Positions 37,401-46,844 are shown, counted from the first letter of the stretch. The stretch is 64,000 nt of DNA from Kosakonia arachidis (GCF_900116535.1 NZ_FPAU01000001.1:372001-436000); one strand, 5' to 3'. Numbers and translations: made by a program. The notes: generated by a model from the letters alone, not told the origin.

Positions 37401-38392
37401 GTAAGGCCCTGTCAGTCAGTGCGGCGGTAACGCCTCGCCAGCAGTTTTTTGATTTTCTGTATAAATGGGGCATGTTGCTCACCGTGGTCTTGTTGATCGC
37501 GATTTTTGGCGTCGCGTCGAACAACTTCCTCGACCCGTTTAACATTATCAACATTTTACGCTCAATCGCGATTGTGACGGTGATTGGCGTAGGTGTCTCG
37601 ATTTCGCTGACTATCGGCGGCTTTGATCTCTCTGTCGGTTCGACGGCTTCGTTGGCGAATGCGCTGGTGATTTCGCTGTTTGTCTGGCACGGCTTCAGCA
37701 CGACGGAGTCCATCGTTATTACCCTGGCTCTCTGTACGCTGGTTGGCCTGTTCAATGCTTTTTTGATTGTGGTGCTGCGTATTCCCGACATGCTGGCAAC
37801 GCTAGGCAGCCTGTTTGTCATTCAGGGTGTGGCGATGACTTACAGCTACGGTGGTTCGATCACGGAAAATATGGTGCTGCCGAGTGGTGATATGGCGGAA
37901 GGGACGATTCCGGCTGCTTTTAGCCTGCTTGGCCAGGTGCCGACGATCGTGATCATCATGCTGGTGGTGACGGTAGTGGCGCAGCTTGGCTTGTCGCTGA
38001 CGACGCACGGCCGCCGGATGTACGCCATTGGCGGTAACCCGGAAGCGGCGCGCCTCTCGGGTATTCGCACCACGCGCTATAAAGTGGTGGCGTACGTTAT
38101 TGCCTCTCTGCTGGCGGGGCTTGGCGGCATTCTGCTTGCCTCGCGCATTGGCTCTTCGCAGGTGAATGCGGGCAGCGGTTATTTGATGGATGCCGTGGCA
38201 GCGGCGTGGATCGGCTTTTCGCTCGCCGGTTCCGGCAAACCAAATGCGCTCGGCACGCTGGTGGGCGCGGTGATCCTTGGCGTGCTGCAAAACGGGCTGG
38301 TGATGCTGTCGGTGCCCTACTATGCGATGGACATTATTAAGGGCCTGGTGCTGGCCAGTGCTCTTGCGTTGACTTACTTCCAGCGTCGTTAA
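37397..38392 (+). CDS. Ribose-class ABC importer, permease
   Basis: 331 residues from a GTG that overlaps the ATPase stop by four bases. RbsC-like permease with 8-10 hydrophobic segments; typical blocks are GVGVSISLTIGGFDLSVGS, TTHGRRMYAIGGNPEAARLSGI and MDAVAAAWIGFSLAGSGKPN. Presumably a homodimer. It acts with the ATPase upstream and the periplasmic protein downstream. Confidence 0.88.
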   Translation: MSKALSVSAAVTPRQQFFDFLYKWGMLLTVVLLIAIFGVASNNFLDPFNIINILRSIAIVTVIGVGVSISLTIGGFDLSVGSTASLANALVISLFVWHGFSTTESIVITLALCTLVGLFNAFLIVVLRIPDMLATLGSLFVIQGVAMTYSYGGSITENMVLPSGDMAEGTIPAAFSLLGQVPTIVIIMLVVTVVAQLGLSLTTHGRRMYAIGGNPEAARLSGIRTTRYKVVAYVIASLLAGLGGILLASRIGSSQVNAGSGYLMDAVAAAWIGFSLAGSGKPNALGTLVGAVILGVLQNGLVMLSVPYYAMDIIKGLVLASALALTYFQRR

Positions 38393-38411
38393 TTTTCAGG
38401 GGAAAACAGAC

Positions 38412-39476
38412 ATGAAAAAAATTGCACTCTCACTGTTAGCGCTGGGGTTACTGAGCGCGCTTCCGGGCCATGCGACTACGCCAGCGCCGGTGCCGGATGC
38501 CATCGCCAATCACAACGGCCCGGTGCGCATTGCGCTTATCCGTAACCTTGGCTCTGACGATAACACGACGCAGTTCGTCTCCGGTGCCTTACAGGAAGGT
38601 AAAAAACTCGGCTTCAAAATCAGTACCTTTTTGAGCAATGGCGACGATGCCAAATTCCAGGACTTTGTAAACCAGGCGATCAGCGAGAAGTATGACGGCA
38701 TCATCCTGTCACAGGGCCGGGATCCCTATTCCACCGATCTGATTAAAAAAGCGGTGGCTGCCGGGATCAAAGTGTCGGTGTTCGATACCGCGGTGAACGG
38801 AGAGATTCCGGGCGTGACCGTCACCCAGCAGGATGACGCCTCGCTGACCAAACTTTCGTTCGACGCGCTGGTAAAAGATTTCAACGGCAAAGCCAATATT
38901 ATCAAACTGTGGGTCGCCGGTTTCCCGCCGATGGAACGTCGTCAGGCAGCTTACGCCGAGCTGTTGAAAGCCAATCCGGGCATTAAAGAGCTGGAATCCA
39001 TCGGTGCGGTCTCTTCCGATGTGCAGGGTGATACGGCTAACAAGGTCGGCGCGGTGCTGGCGAAATACCCGAAAGGTAAGATTGATGCTATCTGGGGCAC
39101 CTGGGATGCTTTCAGCCAGGGCGCGTATAAAGCGCTGAAAGAGAATGGTCGCACGGAGATCAAACTCTACAGCATCGACATTTCCAACCAGGATCTGCAA
39201 CTGATGCGCGAAGCTAACAGCCCGTGGAAAGTGAGCGTGGCGGTGGATCCGAAGCTGATTGGCGCGACAAACGTACGCCTGATTGCCGAAAAGATTGCCG
39301 GTGAGAAGACGCCTGCAACCTACGACTTTAAAGCGGCGGCGATCCCGCAGGCGCTGCTGGCCAGCCAGCCAGGTGCAGTGAACGTCGCATCGCTTGGCAA
39401 AATCATCCCGGGCTGGGGCCAGACGGAAGACTTTATTGCGCCGTGGTTCGCGACGCTGGAAGCGAAAAACAAATAA
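38412..39476 (+). CDS. Ribose-class ABC importer, periplasmic binding protein
   Basis: 354 residues. Signal peptide MKKIALSLLALGLLSALPGHA, cleaved near HATTP. The mature part is a type 1 periplasmic binding fold (Peripla_BP_4, like RbsB): DAKFQDFVNQAISEKYDGIIL, FDTAV, DAIWGTWDAFSQGAYKAL and SIDISNQDLQLM. It probably sets the substrate. No other sugar-use gene lies nearby except mtnK and mtnA. A REP element follows and separates it from the beta-propeller gene. Confidence 0.88.
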   Translation: MKKIALSLLALGLLSALPGHATTPAPVPDAIANHNGPVRIALIRNLGSDDNTTQFVSGALQEGKKLGFKISTFLSNGDDAKFQDFVNQAISEKYDGIILSQGRDPYSTDLIKKAVAAGIKVSVFDTAVNGEIPGVTVTQQDDASLTKLSFDALVKDFNGKANIIKLWVAGFPPMERRQAAYAELLKANPGIKELESIGAVSSDVQGDTANKVGAVLAKYPKGKIDAIWGTWDAFSQGAYKALKENGRTEIKLYSIDISNQDLQLMREANSPWKVSVAVDPKLIGATNVRLIAEKIAGEKTPATYDFKAAAIPQALLASQPGAVNVASLGKIIPGWGQTEDFIAPWFATLEAKNK

Positions 39477-39481
39477 TACAC

Positions 39482-39512
39482 AAGCCGGATCAGGCGTAGC
39501 CGCCATCCGGCA
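39482..39512. repeat. REP-like element within the ABC operon
   Basis: AAGCCGGATCAGGCGTAGCCGCC...CCGGC inverted repeat between the binding-protein gene and the propeller gene. Such elements may change mRNA stability between cistrons. Confidence 0.7.
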
Positions 39513-39542
39513 TTTTAAATCCGGCAGCGGAAAGGATTAATC

Positions 39543-40787
39543 ATGGCAACTGAACTTCCGCGTCCCGAATACAGCCGTAATATGCGGTTGATTGGGCACA
39601 GCGATCAGGGGGGACGCCCGGATGGCGTCCAGTTGATGGTGCATCGCGGTTTCGCGTATATCGGCCATATGGTGTCGCAGGGTTTTTCTCTTGTTGATGT
39701 CCGTGACCCGAAAAAACCGAAACCCGCAGGCTACATACCTGCGCCGCCGGGCACCTGGAATGTGCACTTACAGGCGCATGACGATCTGCTGCTGGTGATT
39801 AATGCCCGCGATCTGTTCGCCGATGCGCGCTTTGCCGATGAAAAGGTTTACTACACCCGCTCGGTAGGCGACACGGTCAGTGACGTGCAGGATAAAGGCT
39901 GGAGTGCCGGGCTACGCATTTTTGATATCTCCACGCCGGATAAACCGCGTGAGATCGGCTTTCTGTCGCTCAATGGCATTGGTATCCACCGCATCTGGTA
40001 CGTCGGTGGGCGCTGGGCTTATGTATCGGCGCTGATCGACGGTTTTACCGACTATATTTTTCTGACCATCGATCTGGCCGATCCGCGTAAGCCACAGGTC
40101 GCCGGGCGCTGGTGGCTACCGGGCATGAACCAGCAGGACGGAGAAACACCTACATGGCCGGAAGGAAAACGCTATGCGCTGCACCATGCGATTATCAGTG
40201 GCGATACTGCCTACGGAAGCTGGCGCGACGGCGGCTTAACGCTGCTGGATGTGAAGGATCGTACCCAGCCGAAGCTGATCAGCCATCGGAACTGGAGCCC
40301 GCCGTTTGGCGGCGGTACGCATACTGCGTTGCCGCTACCGGATCGCGATCTGTTGGTGGTGCTGGATGAAGCGGTGCTCGACAATCAGGAAGATGGCGAG
40401 AAGCTGATTTGGCTGTTTGATATTCGTGAGCCGTCGAACCCCGTCAGCATTTCAACCTTCCCACAGCCTGACGAGACAGATTATGTGGCAAAAGGCGCGC
40501 ACTTCGGCCCGCATAACCTGCACGAAAACCGTCCCGGCAGTTTTATTAGTTCGACGCTGATTTTCGCCACCTACCAGAACGCAGGTGTCCGTGCTTACGA
40601 TATTTCCAACCCGTATCGTCCGGTGGAAACGGGCGCGCTGGTACCTGCTGCGCCCGCGAAGATGATGGATTCCCGGCCAGGACGTCCGCGTGTGATCCAG
40701 TCGTGCGATGTGTTTGTTGATGCGCAGGGGATTATCTACAGCACTGATTATAACGGTGGGCTGTCGGTGATTGAGTATCTGGGGTAA
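39543..40787 (+). CDS. LVIVD-repeat beta-propeller protein
   Basis: 414 residues, no signal peptide. Six or seven repeats of the LVIVD type are visible: GFSLVDVRDPKKP, GLRIFDISTPDKP, IFLTIDLADPRKP, GLTLLDVKDRTQP, IWLFDIREPSNP, GVRAYDISNPYRP and a closing GLSVIEYLG. Such repeats fold as propeller blades. Several histidines in conserved-looking spots (GIHRIWYVG, ALHHAIISG, GGTHTALPL, HFGPHNLHENR) could bind a metal. The function is unknown. It is in the same direction as the ABC importer, 66 bases after it, so it may process or bind the imported compound. Confidence 0.75.
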   Translation: MATELPRPEYSRNMRLIGHSDQGGRPDGVQLMVHRGFAYIGHMVSQGFSLVDVRDPKKPKPAGYIPAPPGTWNVHLQAHDDLLLVINARDLFADARFADEKVYYTRSVGDTVSDVQDKGWSAGLRIFDISTPDKPREIGFLSLNGIGIHRIWYVGGRWAYVSALIDGFTDYIFLTIDLADPRKPQVAGRWWLPGMNQQDGETPTWPEGKRYALHHAIISGDTAYGSWRDGGLTLLDVKDRTQPKLISHRNWSPPFGGGTHTALPLPDRDLLVVLDEAVLDNQEDGEKLIWLFDIREPSNPVSISTFPQPDETDYVAKGAHFGPHNLHENRPGSFISSTLIFATYQNAGVRAYDISNPYRPVETGALVPAAPAKMMDSRPGRPRVIQSCDVFVDAQGIIYSTDYNGGLSVIEYLG

Positions 40788-40849
40788 ACGCAGGCAGGTT
40801 AAGGCAAAGCCAGCACCCGGTAAAACCGCGCGTTTGGCGTATGAGGATG

Positions 40850-41134
40850 GTTTCCGTTCACCAGACGTTTGGCAGACACATAATCTCTGTGGCACGTGAA
40901 CGGGAAAAGGGGCGCCGCCGCGCTCCCCCTTTTCAATCCCTCGCGGCCCGCGGGAAATCGGTGCTGCGCACTGCGCTCACCTCCCGCGCATCTGCCTGCG
41001 GTCGGCTCGACTCGACGTCGTGTCTCGATTCGCCTCTGGCCGCCATCCATGGCGTCCAGACCTTGTCATCTGTGCTTCGGTTCGCCGATTTCGAGCGGGA
41101 GACACAACCCCATTGCTGTAAGGGCTGTGCCTGG
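40850..41134. repeat. Dispersed repeat of about 280 bases, copy 2
   Basis: Similar along its length to 8986-9264 in the same orientation. It begins with TTTCCGTTCA (40851-40860) and TGAACGGGAAA (40897-40907), then a hairpin (AAAGGGG...CCCCCTTTT), then the GC-rich body; 41029-41065 is identical to copy 1 over 37 bases. It sits between convergent genes, downstream of the propeller gene. Confidence 0.8.
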
Positions 41135-41171
41135 AAATAGCGAATGTGTTGCTGTAGAGCCGGGACTGAGT

Positions 41172-41202
41172 AGGCCGGGTAAGGCGTAGCCGCCACCCGG
41201 CA
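41172..41202. repeat. REP-like element downstream of mtnK
   Basis: AGGCCGGGTAAGGCGTAGCC...GCCACCCGGC, a REP-type inverted repeat just after the dispersed repeat. Confidence 0.7.
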
Positions 41203-41236
41203 TTTAATATAGGGTCACAATATTTGCCGGATGGTG

Positions 41237-42436
41237 TTACGAATACTGGCGCACCCGCGCGATCAGCTCTTCCACGCTATCAATGCGTTCAGCAATCACG
41301 ATCAGTGCCTTGCCGAGCGAAATGGCGTGGCGCAGACATGTGTGGCGCATCTCTTCATCTTTAATGGTGTCGATATCTGCCACGTGCGACAGCCCGACGC
41401 TGCGGCGAATCAGTTCAGTACCGCAAAAACCAATGGCATCGGCCCACACTTTTTTCAGGAAAGCAGAAGCATAACCGGGCTGCGCCAGCGCAACGTCGCG
41501 GGTTTTTTCCGTTGCCAACGCCTGGAAGCGCTCAGCAAACGTCGCCCACAGCGTCTGAATATCGGCGAGGCGCTGTTCGCGCGCGGCGGCGGCATCGCGA
41601 ATACCCAGATGCCCCGGCAAACCGCAATAGTTGAGCAGCAGGTTGCCAATAGCGGTACCGACGTCGAAACCGATCGGCCCGAAATAGCCAAACTCAGCAT
41701 CGATAGCTTTCAGGCTGCCATCAGCCACAAAAATCGAGCCGCTGTGAATATCGCCGTGCAGCAGGGCTTCGGCGTGAGAAAAGAAACGGTGCTTCAGCGC
41801 CGCGACGGCCAGTTTGAGCGTCGCGTCGTCGCGCAGGGCGACAACATCCGCTTCCAGTGCCGCCGGATAATTGTTGCGCTCGTGCACTTGATACGGATCG
41901 TTGAAGAACAAATCTTCGGTGATTTCGCACATTTCCGGATTAATAAACTGCGCCACCTGCGCTTTTTTCTGATGCGGATGCAGGTAGAAATCGCTGGTGT
42001 GGTACAGCGTTTGCGCCAGGTAGTTGCCGAGTTGTGCCGCCGCCTGCGGGTAATAGACATTGGCGATCAGTTCGCCGCGCCAGATCTTATGGTCGGAGAG
42101 ATCTTCCATCACCATCACCGCCAGCTCCGGGTCGAAGTGGTGGATTTTCACCGTATGTTGTGGACTGTGCTGGTAGTGTTCCACCAGCGTTTGCGCTTCC
42201 AGCCGGGCTCGGTCCAGCGTCAATGGCCAGGATTCGCCAACACAGCGCACGTAAGGCAGCGCCTGTTTCACGATGATACGGCTGACGCCCTGCGCATCGA
42301 AAATTTTAAACACCAGATTGAGGTTACCGTCGCCCACCTCCTGCGCGTCCACCAGTTCGGACGGGTTGTCCAGACCGGCAAATTGTTGTGCATATGCCAC
42401 GGCATCACGGGCGGAGAAGGTACGGTATTGCGACAT
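41237..42436 (-). CDS. mtnK: MtnK, 5-methylthioribose kinase
   Basis: 399 residues. Phosphorylates methylthioribose at C1 in the methionine salvage pathway. A protein-kinase-like (APH) fold: [13 protein letters not shown] as the glycine-rich loop, VKQALPYVR with the ATP lysine, [10 protein letters not shown] as catalytic loop and [15 protein letters not shown] with the metal-binding DxE. Length is that of Klebsiella and Bacillus MtnK. Divergent from mtnA, whose product uses the phosphorylated sugar, with met-box repeats between them. The other mtn genes are not in the window. Confidence 0.95.
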   Translation of the reverse strand: MSQYRTFSARDAVAYAQQFAGLDNPSELVDAQEVGDGNLNLVFKIFDAQGVSRIIVKQALPYVRCVGESWPLTLDRARLEAQTLVEHYQHSPQHTVKIHHFDPELAVMVMEDLSDHKIWRGELIANVYYPQAAAQLGNYLAQTLYHTSDFYLHPHQKKAQVAQFINPEMCEITEDLFFNDPYQVHERNNYPAALEADVVALRDDATLKLAVAALKHRFFSHAEALLHGDIHSGSIFVADGSLKAIDAEFGYFGPIGFDVGTAIGNLLLNYCGLPGHLGIRDAAAAREQRLADIQTLWATFAERFQALATEKTRDVALAQPGYASAFLKKVWADAIGFCGTELIRRSVGLSHVADIDTIKDEEMRHTCLRHAISLGKALIVIAERIDSVEELIARVRQYS

Positions 42437-42469
42437 TGCCTCGATCCTCTTTTGCTGATTAAGCCATTT

Positions 42470-42493
42470 AGACGTCTATACATCTGAACGTCA
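42470..42493. promoter_or_regulatory. MetJ operator (tandem met boxes) between mtnK and mtnA
   Basis: Box 1 AGACGTCT (42470-42477) matches the met box at 8 of 8, box 2 ATACATCT at 6 of 8 and box 3 GAACGTCA at 5 of 8, joined with no gap. MetJ dimers bind such tandem 8-base boxes cooperatively with S-adenosylmethionine. The site lies 34-57 bases before the mtnK start and 45-68 bases before mtnA, so it could repress both when methionine is plentiful. Confidence 0.8.
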
Positions 42494-42537
42494 TCCTGAC
42501 ACAATACGACACAACAACGCAACAGGGATTTAACGAT

Positions 42538-43560
42538 ATGCATGCATTACAGACCACCAGCCTGCGAGTCGCCGACAATCACTTATTTATTCTCGACCAA
42601 CAGGCGCTTCCGCAGGAGAAACGTTGGCTGTCGGCGAATACGGTAGCGGAACTTGTCGGCCATATTCACGCTTTGCGCGTGCGCGGCGCGCCCTTGATTG
42701 GCCTCTCTGCCAGCTTGTTACTGGCGCTGCTTGCTGAGCAAGGCGCAAACCGCGACCAGCTGGCACAGGCGCTGGAAACGCTTCGCGCGGCGCGCCCGAC
42801 GGCGGTCAACCTGATGAATAACCTTGATCGTATGAAGCAGGCGCTGGCGCAGCAGGCGTTTGTTCCGGCGCTGACGGCGGAAGCGCTGCGGCTGGTCGAT
42901 GAAGACAAACAACTGTGCGACAGCATTGCGCAGGCGGGCAGTGCGCTGGTCACAGGTGGCAGCCGCCTGTTGACGCATTGCAATACCGGCGGGCTGGCGA
43001 CAGCGGGTGTCGGGACGGCACTCGGCGTTATTGCGCTGGCGCATCAGCAGGGCAAAGTGGCGAATGTCTGGGTGGATGAAACCCGTCCGCTGCTGCAGGG
43101 CGGCCGTTTGACGGCCTGGGAACTTGGTGAACTGGGCGTACCTTATCAACTGATTACCGATTCGATGGCCGCCAGCCTGATGGCAAAAGGGCAGGTGGAT
43201 GCGGTGTGGGTCGGCGCTGACCGTATTGCTGCTAACGGCGACGTGGCGAACAAAATCGGCACCTATTCGCTGGCTGTGCTGGCGACGTTCCACAATGTGC
43301 CGTTCTATGTTGCCGCGCCGCAGACCACGCTTGATCCACTGTGTCCGAATGGCGGTGCGATTCCGATTGAGCAACGAGCGGCTGCCGAAGTCACTGGTGT
43401 AGCGGGCAGTTTCGGCGCGGTGCAGTGGGCGCCGGAGAGTGCGCAGGTCTACAACCCGGCATTTGATGTAACACCCGCGGCACTTATCAGCGGCTGGGTG
43501 CTCGACAGTGGCGTAGTGACGCCAGCGCAGGTGGCAAACGGCGCGTTTCAGCCGAAATAA
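42538..43560 (+). CDS. mtnA: MtnA, methylthioribose-1-phosphate isomerase
   Basis: 340 residues. Isomerises 5-methylthioribose-1-phosphate to the ribulose form. It belongs to the eIF2B-like family. [42 protein letters not shown] and [21 protein letters not shown] are the standard blocks, with the active-site Cys in HCNTGG and Asp in GADRI. Divergent from mtnK. Confidence 0.95.
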   Translation: MHALQTTSLRVADNHLFILDQQALPQEKRWLSANTVAELVGHIHALRVRGAPLIGLSASLLLALLAEQGANRDQLAQALETLRAARPTAVNLMNNLDRMKQALAQQAFVPALTAEALRLVDEDKQLCDSIAQAGSALVTGGSRLLTHCNTGGLATAGVGTALGVIALAHQQGKVANVWVDETRPLLQGGRLTAWELGELGVPYQLITDSMAASLMAKGQVDAVWVGADRIAANGDVANKIGTYSLAVLATFHNVPFYVAAPQTTLDPLCPNGGAIPIEQRAAAEVTGVAGSFGAVQWAPESAQVYNPAFDVTPAALISGWVLDSGVVTPAQVANGAFQPK

Positions 43561-43864
43561 CGCTTACCCGACGTGCTCACAAGCCGGATGGCACAAACGC
43601 CATCTGGCACACTAGACGGTGTGTGGTTTCGCAAATCAGCCCTTGCTGGATAAGGCATCGCCGCCATGCCGGAAAATGTTCGCGCGGCCGGGCATTTTCC
43701 TGAGCATTCGTAATAAATTATGTCAGCCAGAGAGAAAACGCATCAGGATGTTAAAGCGGGATTGCGCGACAACGAATTATTGATGTTTTATATGATTCAT
43801 TTGGTTTAACATGATAATAATTATCAGAATCATTACAATCCAACTCTCAGCAAGGTTGTTTTTT
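43561..43864. other. Intergenic region between mtnA and the iron importer
   Basis: Holds a REP-like element (43581-43609, AAGCCGGATGG...GCCATCTGGC), an AT-rich promoter zone and a Fur box (listed on its own). No gene seen. Confidence 0.6.
43813..43831. promoter_or_regulatory. Fur box upstream of the second iron importer
   Basis: GATAATAATTATCAGAATC matches the Fur consensus at 15 of 19 positions and lies 34-52 bases before the start of the binding-protein gene. Indicates iron-responsive control. Confidence 0.75.
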
Positions 43865-44983
43865 ATGCAAGGAAAATCCATCAGTAAGTTCGTTCTCGCC
43901 GCTTTTCTCGCCGTTCCGCTGCTGGCACATGCGACACAATATCCCCTGACTGTGACCGATTTTTCCGGACAAAAAGTGACCATTGCGCATGAGCCGCAGC
44001 GCGTGATCTTGCAGGACGGCCGCGACATTATGTCGATGGCGTTGCTCGATCGTGACGATCCGTTTAAACGCCTGGTGGCCTGGAACAACCTCGCGAAAAA
44101 ACAGGATATTGCCACCTGGGAGATGCTGAAAACCCAGTGGCCGGAAGCGACCGGCATTATGGATATGGGCTTTAGCGATAAAGGCAACGTCGATCTTGAA
44201 AGTGTGCTGGCCAAACAACCGGATCTGATGGTCGCTCAGCTACGGGCTAAACCGGCGCTCGCCGATAGCGGCGTGCTTAGCAAGCTGGCAGCGCTGCATA
44301 TTCCGGTACTGTTTATCGATTATGAAGTCAATCCGGTGAAAGATACCGCTTCCAGCGTCGATCTGCTGGGAAAAGTGCTGAACCGCGAAAGCAATGCGGC
44401 AGCGTATACTACCTACTATCGCCAGCAATTAACCGCCATCGAACAGAAAACCGCGACTATCAAACCGCAGGCGAAAGTGTTTGTCGAAGCGCTGGCCGGT
44501 AACACGGATGCTTGCTGCTTTACTCACGGCAACAGCGGCTGGGGCGGGCTGGTGGAAGCCGTCGGTGCGAAAAATATCGGGTCTGAATTGCTGCCGGGTG
44601 CCAGCGGTTTTATCGCACTGGAGAAGGTGATTAGCGAAAACCCGGATGTTTACATCATGACTGGCTCGAAACGCGGTAACAGCCAGGTGTTGCCGCTGGG
44701 GCTGAAAACTTCGCCGCAGGAGGTTAATGCCCAGGCACAGGTGTTGTTGCAGCGTACCGGCATTGGTCAGATTCCGGCAGTGGCAGCGAAACACGTTTAT
44801 GGCGTTTATCACCACTTCTACAACCATCCGTATAACATTGTGGGAATGGAGTATCTGGCGAAAGATATCTATCCGCAGGCTTTCGCGGATCTCAACCCGG
44901 ATACGACGTATCACTACATCATCAAAAACTTCACCAAACTACCGGACGACAATTTCGTCTTTAGCTGGCAGCAGAGTAAATAA
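43865..44983 (+). CDS. Iron-siderophore ABC importer, periplasmic binding protein
   Basis: 372 residues from the ATG at 43865; the frame is open upstream through the Fur box and is not counted. Signal peptide ends at LLAHA/TQYPL. A class III (FecB/BtuF-like) binding protein: VTDFSGQKVTI and RVILQDGRDIMSMALLD at the N-lobe. Larger than FepB, like the binding proteins of YiuABC-type systems in Yersinia. Together with the Fur box this makes iron-siderophore or haem-like chelate uptake likely. Substrate unknown. Confidence 0.85.
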   Translation: MQGKSISKFVLAAFLAVPLLAHATQYPLTVTDFSGQKVTIAHEPQRVILQDGRDIMSMALLDRDDPFKRLVAWNNLAKKQDIATWEMLKTQWPEATGIMDMGFSDKGNVDLESVLAKQPDLMVAQLRAKPALADSGVLSKLAALHIPVLFIDYEVNPVKDTASSVDLLGKVLNRESNAAAYTTYYRQQLTAIEQKTATIKPQAKVFVEALAGNTDACCFTHGNSGWGGLVEAVGAKNIGSELLPGASGFIALEKVISENPDVYIMTGSKRGNSQVLPLGLKTSPQEVNAQAQVLLQRTGIGQIPAVAAKHVYGVYHHFYNHPYNIVGMEYLAKDIYPQAFADLNPDTTYHYIIKNFTKLPDDNFVFSWQQSK

Positions 44984-44985
44984 CT

Positions 44986-46056
44986 GTGAGTACAACCCTT
45001 GAAGCGGGGGCATCGCAGACCGACGGCCTGATGCTCAACTACCGCGCGATTTTGCGCCGCCGCGTCAGTCTGCTGGTCGTGCTGGCGGTATTGATTGTGG
45101 CGTCGATGTTGCTTGATTTTACCCTTGGCCCGTCGGGTCTGCCGCTGGCTACGCTGTGGCATACGCTGATTGATCCGGGCAGTGTCGATGCCGGGACGCG
45201 GGTGATTGTCTGGGATATTCGCATGCCGTACGCGCTGATGGCGATTATCGTCGGCCTGACGCTCGGCCTTGCCGGTGCGGAGATGCAGACCATTCTCAAT
45301 AATCCGCTTGCCAGCCCGTTTACGCTTGGCGTTTCGTCGGCAGCGGCGTTCGGCGCGGCGCTGGCGATCGTGCTCGGCATTGGTATTCCGGGCATTCCGG
45401 CGCAATGGTTTATCTCAGCAAATGCCTTTATATTCGCGCTGCTGGCGGCCCTACTGCTGGATGGCATCACCCGCTGGACGCAGGTAGCGACCTCCGGTGT
45501 GGTGCTGTTCGGTATTGCGCTGGTGTTCACCTTTAACGCGCTGGTGTCGATGCTGCAATTTATTGCCAACGAAGACACCTTGCAGGGTCTGGTGTTCTGG
45601 ACGATGGGCAGCATTGCCCGAGCTTCGTGGGAGAAACTCGGCATTCTGCTGCTGGCGCTGGCGGTGATTATGCCGCTGTCGATGCTCAGCGCGTGGAAGC
45701 TCACATCGCTGCGCCTTGGTGAAGACCGGGCAATCAGCTTCGGGATTAACGTGCGCCGTCTGCGGCTGGCAACGCTGCTGCGCATCAGTATCCTGTCGGC
45801 GTTGTCGGTGGCGTTTGTCGGGCCGATTGGCTTTATCGGCCTCGTGGCGCCGCATATTGCGCGTCTGCTGTTTGGCGAGGATCACCGCTTTTACCTGCCG
45901 GGCAGTGCACTACTCGGGGCGCTGGTGCTGTCGCTGGCGTCCATCGTTTCGAAAAATCTGATCTCCGGCGTCATTATCCCGGTTGGCATTGTTACCTCGC
46001 TGGTGGGCGTACCGTTCTTTATTACCATCATCGTGCGTCATCGGGGGAGTGTATGA
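44986..46056 (+). CDS. Iron-siderophore ABC importer, FecCD permease
   Basis: 356 residues from a GTG at 44986, two bases after the binding-protein stop. Single permease of the FecCD family: DIRMPYALMAIIVGLTLGLAGAEMQTILNNPLASPFTLGVSSAAAFG and GPIGFIGLVAPHIARLLFGEDHR are diagnostic (landmarks). It probably acts as a homodimer, since no second permease is encoded. Stop overlaps the ATPase start (ATGA). Confidence 0.9.
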   Translation: MSTTLEAGASQTDGLMLNYRAILRRRVSLLVVLAVLIVASMLLDFTLGPSGLPLATLWHTLIDPGSVDAGTRVIVWDIRMPYALMAIIVGLTLGLAGAEMQTILNNPLASPFTLGVSSAAAFGAALAIVLGIGIPGIPAQWFISANAFIFALLAALLLDGITRWTQVATSGVVLFGIALVFTFNALVSMLQFIANEDTLQGLVFWTMGSIARASWEKLGILLLALAVIMPLSMLSAWKLTSLRLGEDRAISFGINVRRLRLATLLRISILSALSVAFVGPIGFIGLVAPHIARLLFGEDHRFYLPGSALLGALVLSLASIVSKNLISGVIIPVGIVTSLVGVPFFITIIVRHRGSV

Positions 46057-46841
46057 GCCACAGCGGTCTGAGCCTGCGCGGGTTTGGCGCGGGCTATCAC
46101 AAACGGCAGATTATTCAGGATCTGAATATCGCTGAGTTACCTCGCGGCAAAGTCACCATTTTACTCGGGCCAAACGGCAGCGGGAAATCGACGCTGCTGC
46201 GGGCTATGGCCGGGTTGAACAAAGCCGAGGGCGAGTTGCGGCTGGATGATGTCGATCTGCTGAGTCAGTCGTTTGCCAAACGGGCGGAGCAGGTGGTCTA
46301 TCTGCCGCAGTCGTTACCCGCGGGTGTGCATCTGCATGTGCTGGAGTCGATTATCGTCGCCCAGCGAGCCTCGGGTGGCCTGCACAGCGCAGCAAAGCAG
46401 GCGGAAGTGATGACGCTGCTGCGCCAACTTGGAATCGAACATCTGGCGCTGCATTTTCTCGATCAGCTTTCCGGCGGGCAGAAACAACTGGTGGGGCTGG
46501 CGCAGTCGCTGATCCGCCAGCCGTCGCTGCTGCTGCTGGATGAGCCGCTGAGCGCGCTGGATCTCAACTATCAGTTCCATGTGATGGATCTGGTGAAGCG
46601 TGAAACGCAGCAACGTAACATTGTCACGGTGGTGGTGGTGCACGATATCAATATCGCCCTACGCCACGGCGACCATGTATTGATTCTGAAGCAGGGCAAG
46701 CTGTTAGCCAACGGTAAACCTGATGAGGTGATCACCCCACAAAGTCTGGCGCAGGTCTATGGCGTGCGTGGGCGCGTGGAACCCTGTTCGCAGGGCATGA
46801 AACAAGTGATTATCGACGGACTGACTGACGCGGCGCACTGA
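46053..46841 (+). CDS. Iron-siderophore ABC importer, ATPase
   Basis: 262 residues. FecE-like ATPase: Walker A LGPNGSGKST, signature LSGGQKQLVGLAQSL, Walker B LLLLDEPLSALDL, H-loop VVVHDIN. Last gene of the binding protein-permease-ATPase unit; only 3 bases separate its stop from that of the convergent LysR gene. Confidence 0.9.
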   Translation: MSHSGLSLRGFGAGYHKRQIIQDLNIAELPRGKVTILLGPNGSGKSTLLRAMAGLNKAEGELRLDDVDLLSQSFAKRAEQVVYLPQSLPAGVHLHVLESIIVAQRASGGLHSAAKQAEVMTLLRQLGIEHLALHFLDQLSGGQKQLVGLAQSLIRQPSLLLLDEPLSALDLNYQFHVMDLVKRETQQRNIVTVVVVHDINIALRHGDHVLILKQGKLLANGKPDEVITPQSLAQVYGVRGRVEPCSQGMKQVIIDGLTDAAH

Positions 46842-46844
46842 CCA

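Noticed and set aside
41231-42487. 418-codon plus-strand ORF antisense to mtnK
   Set aside because: Shadow of mtnK, which has a full set of kinase motifs.
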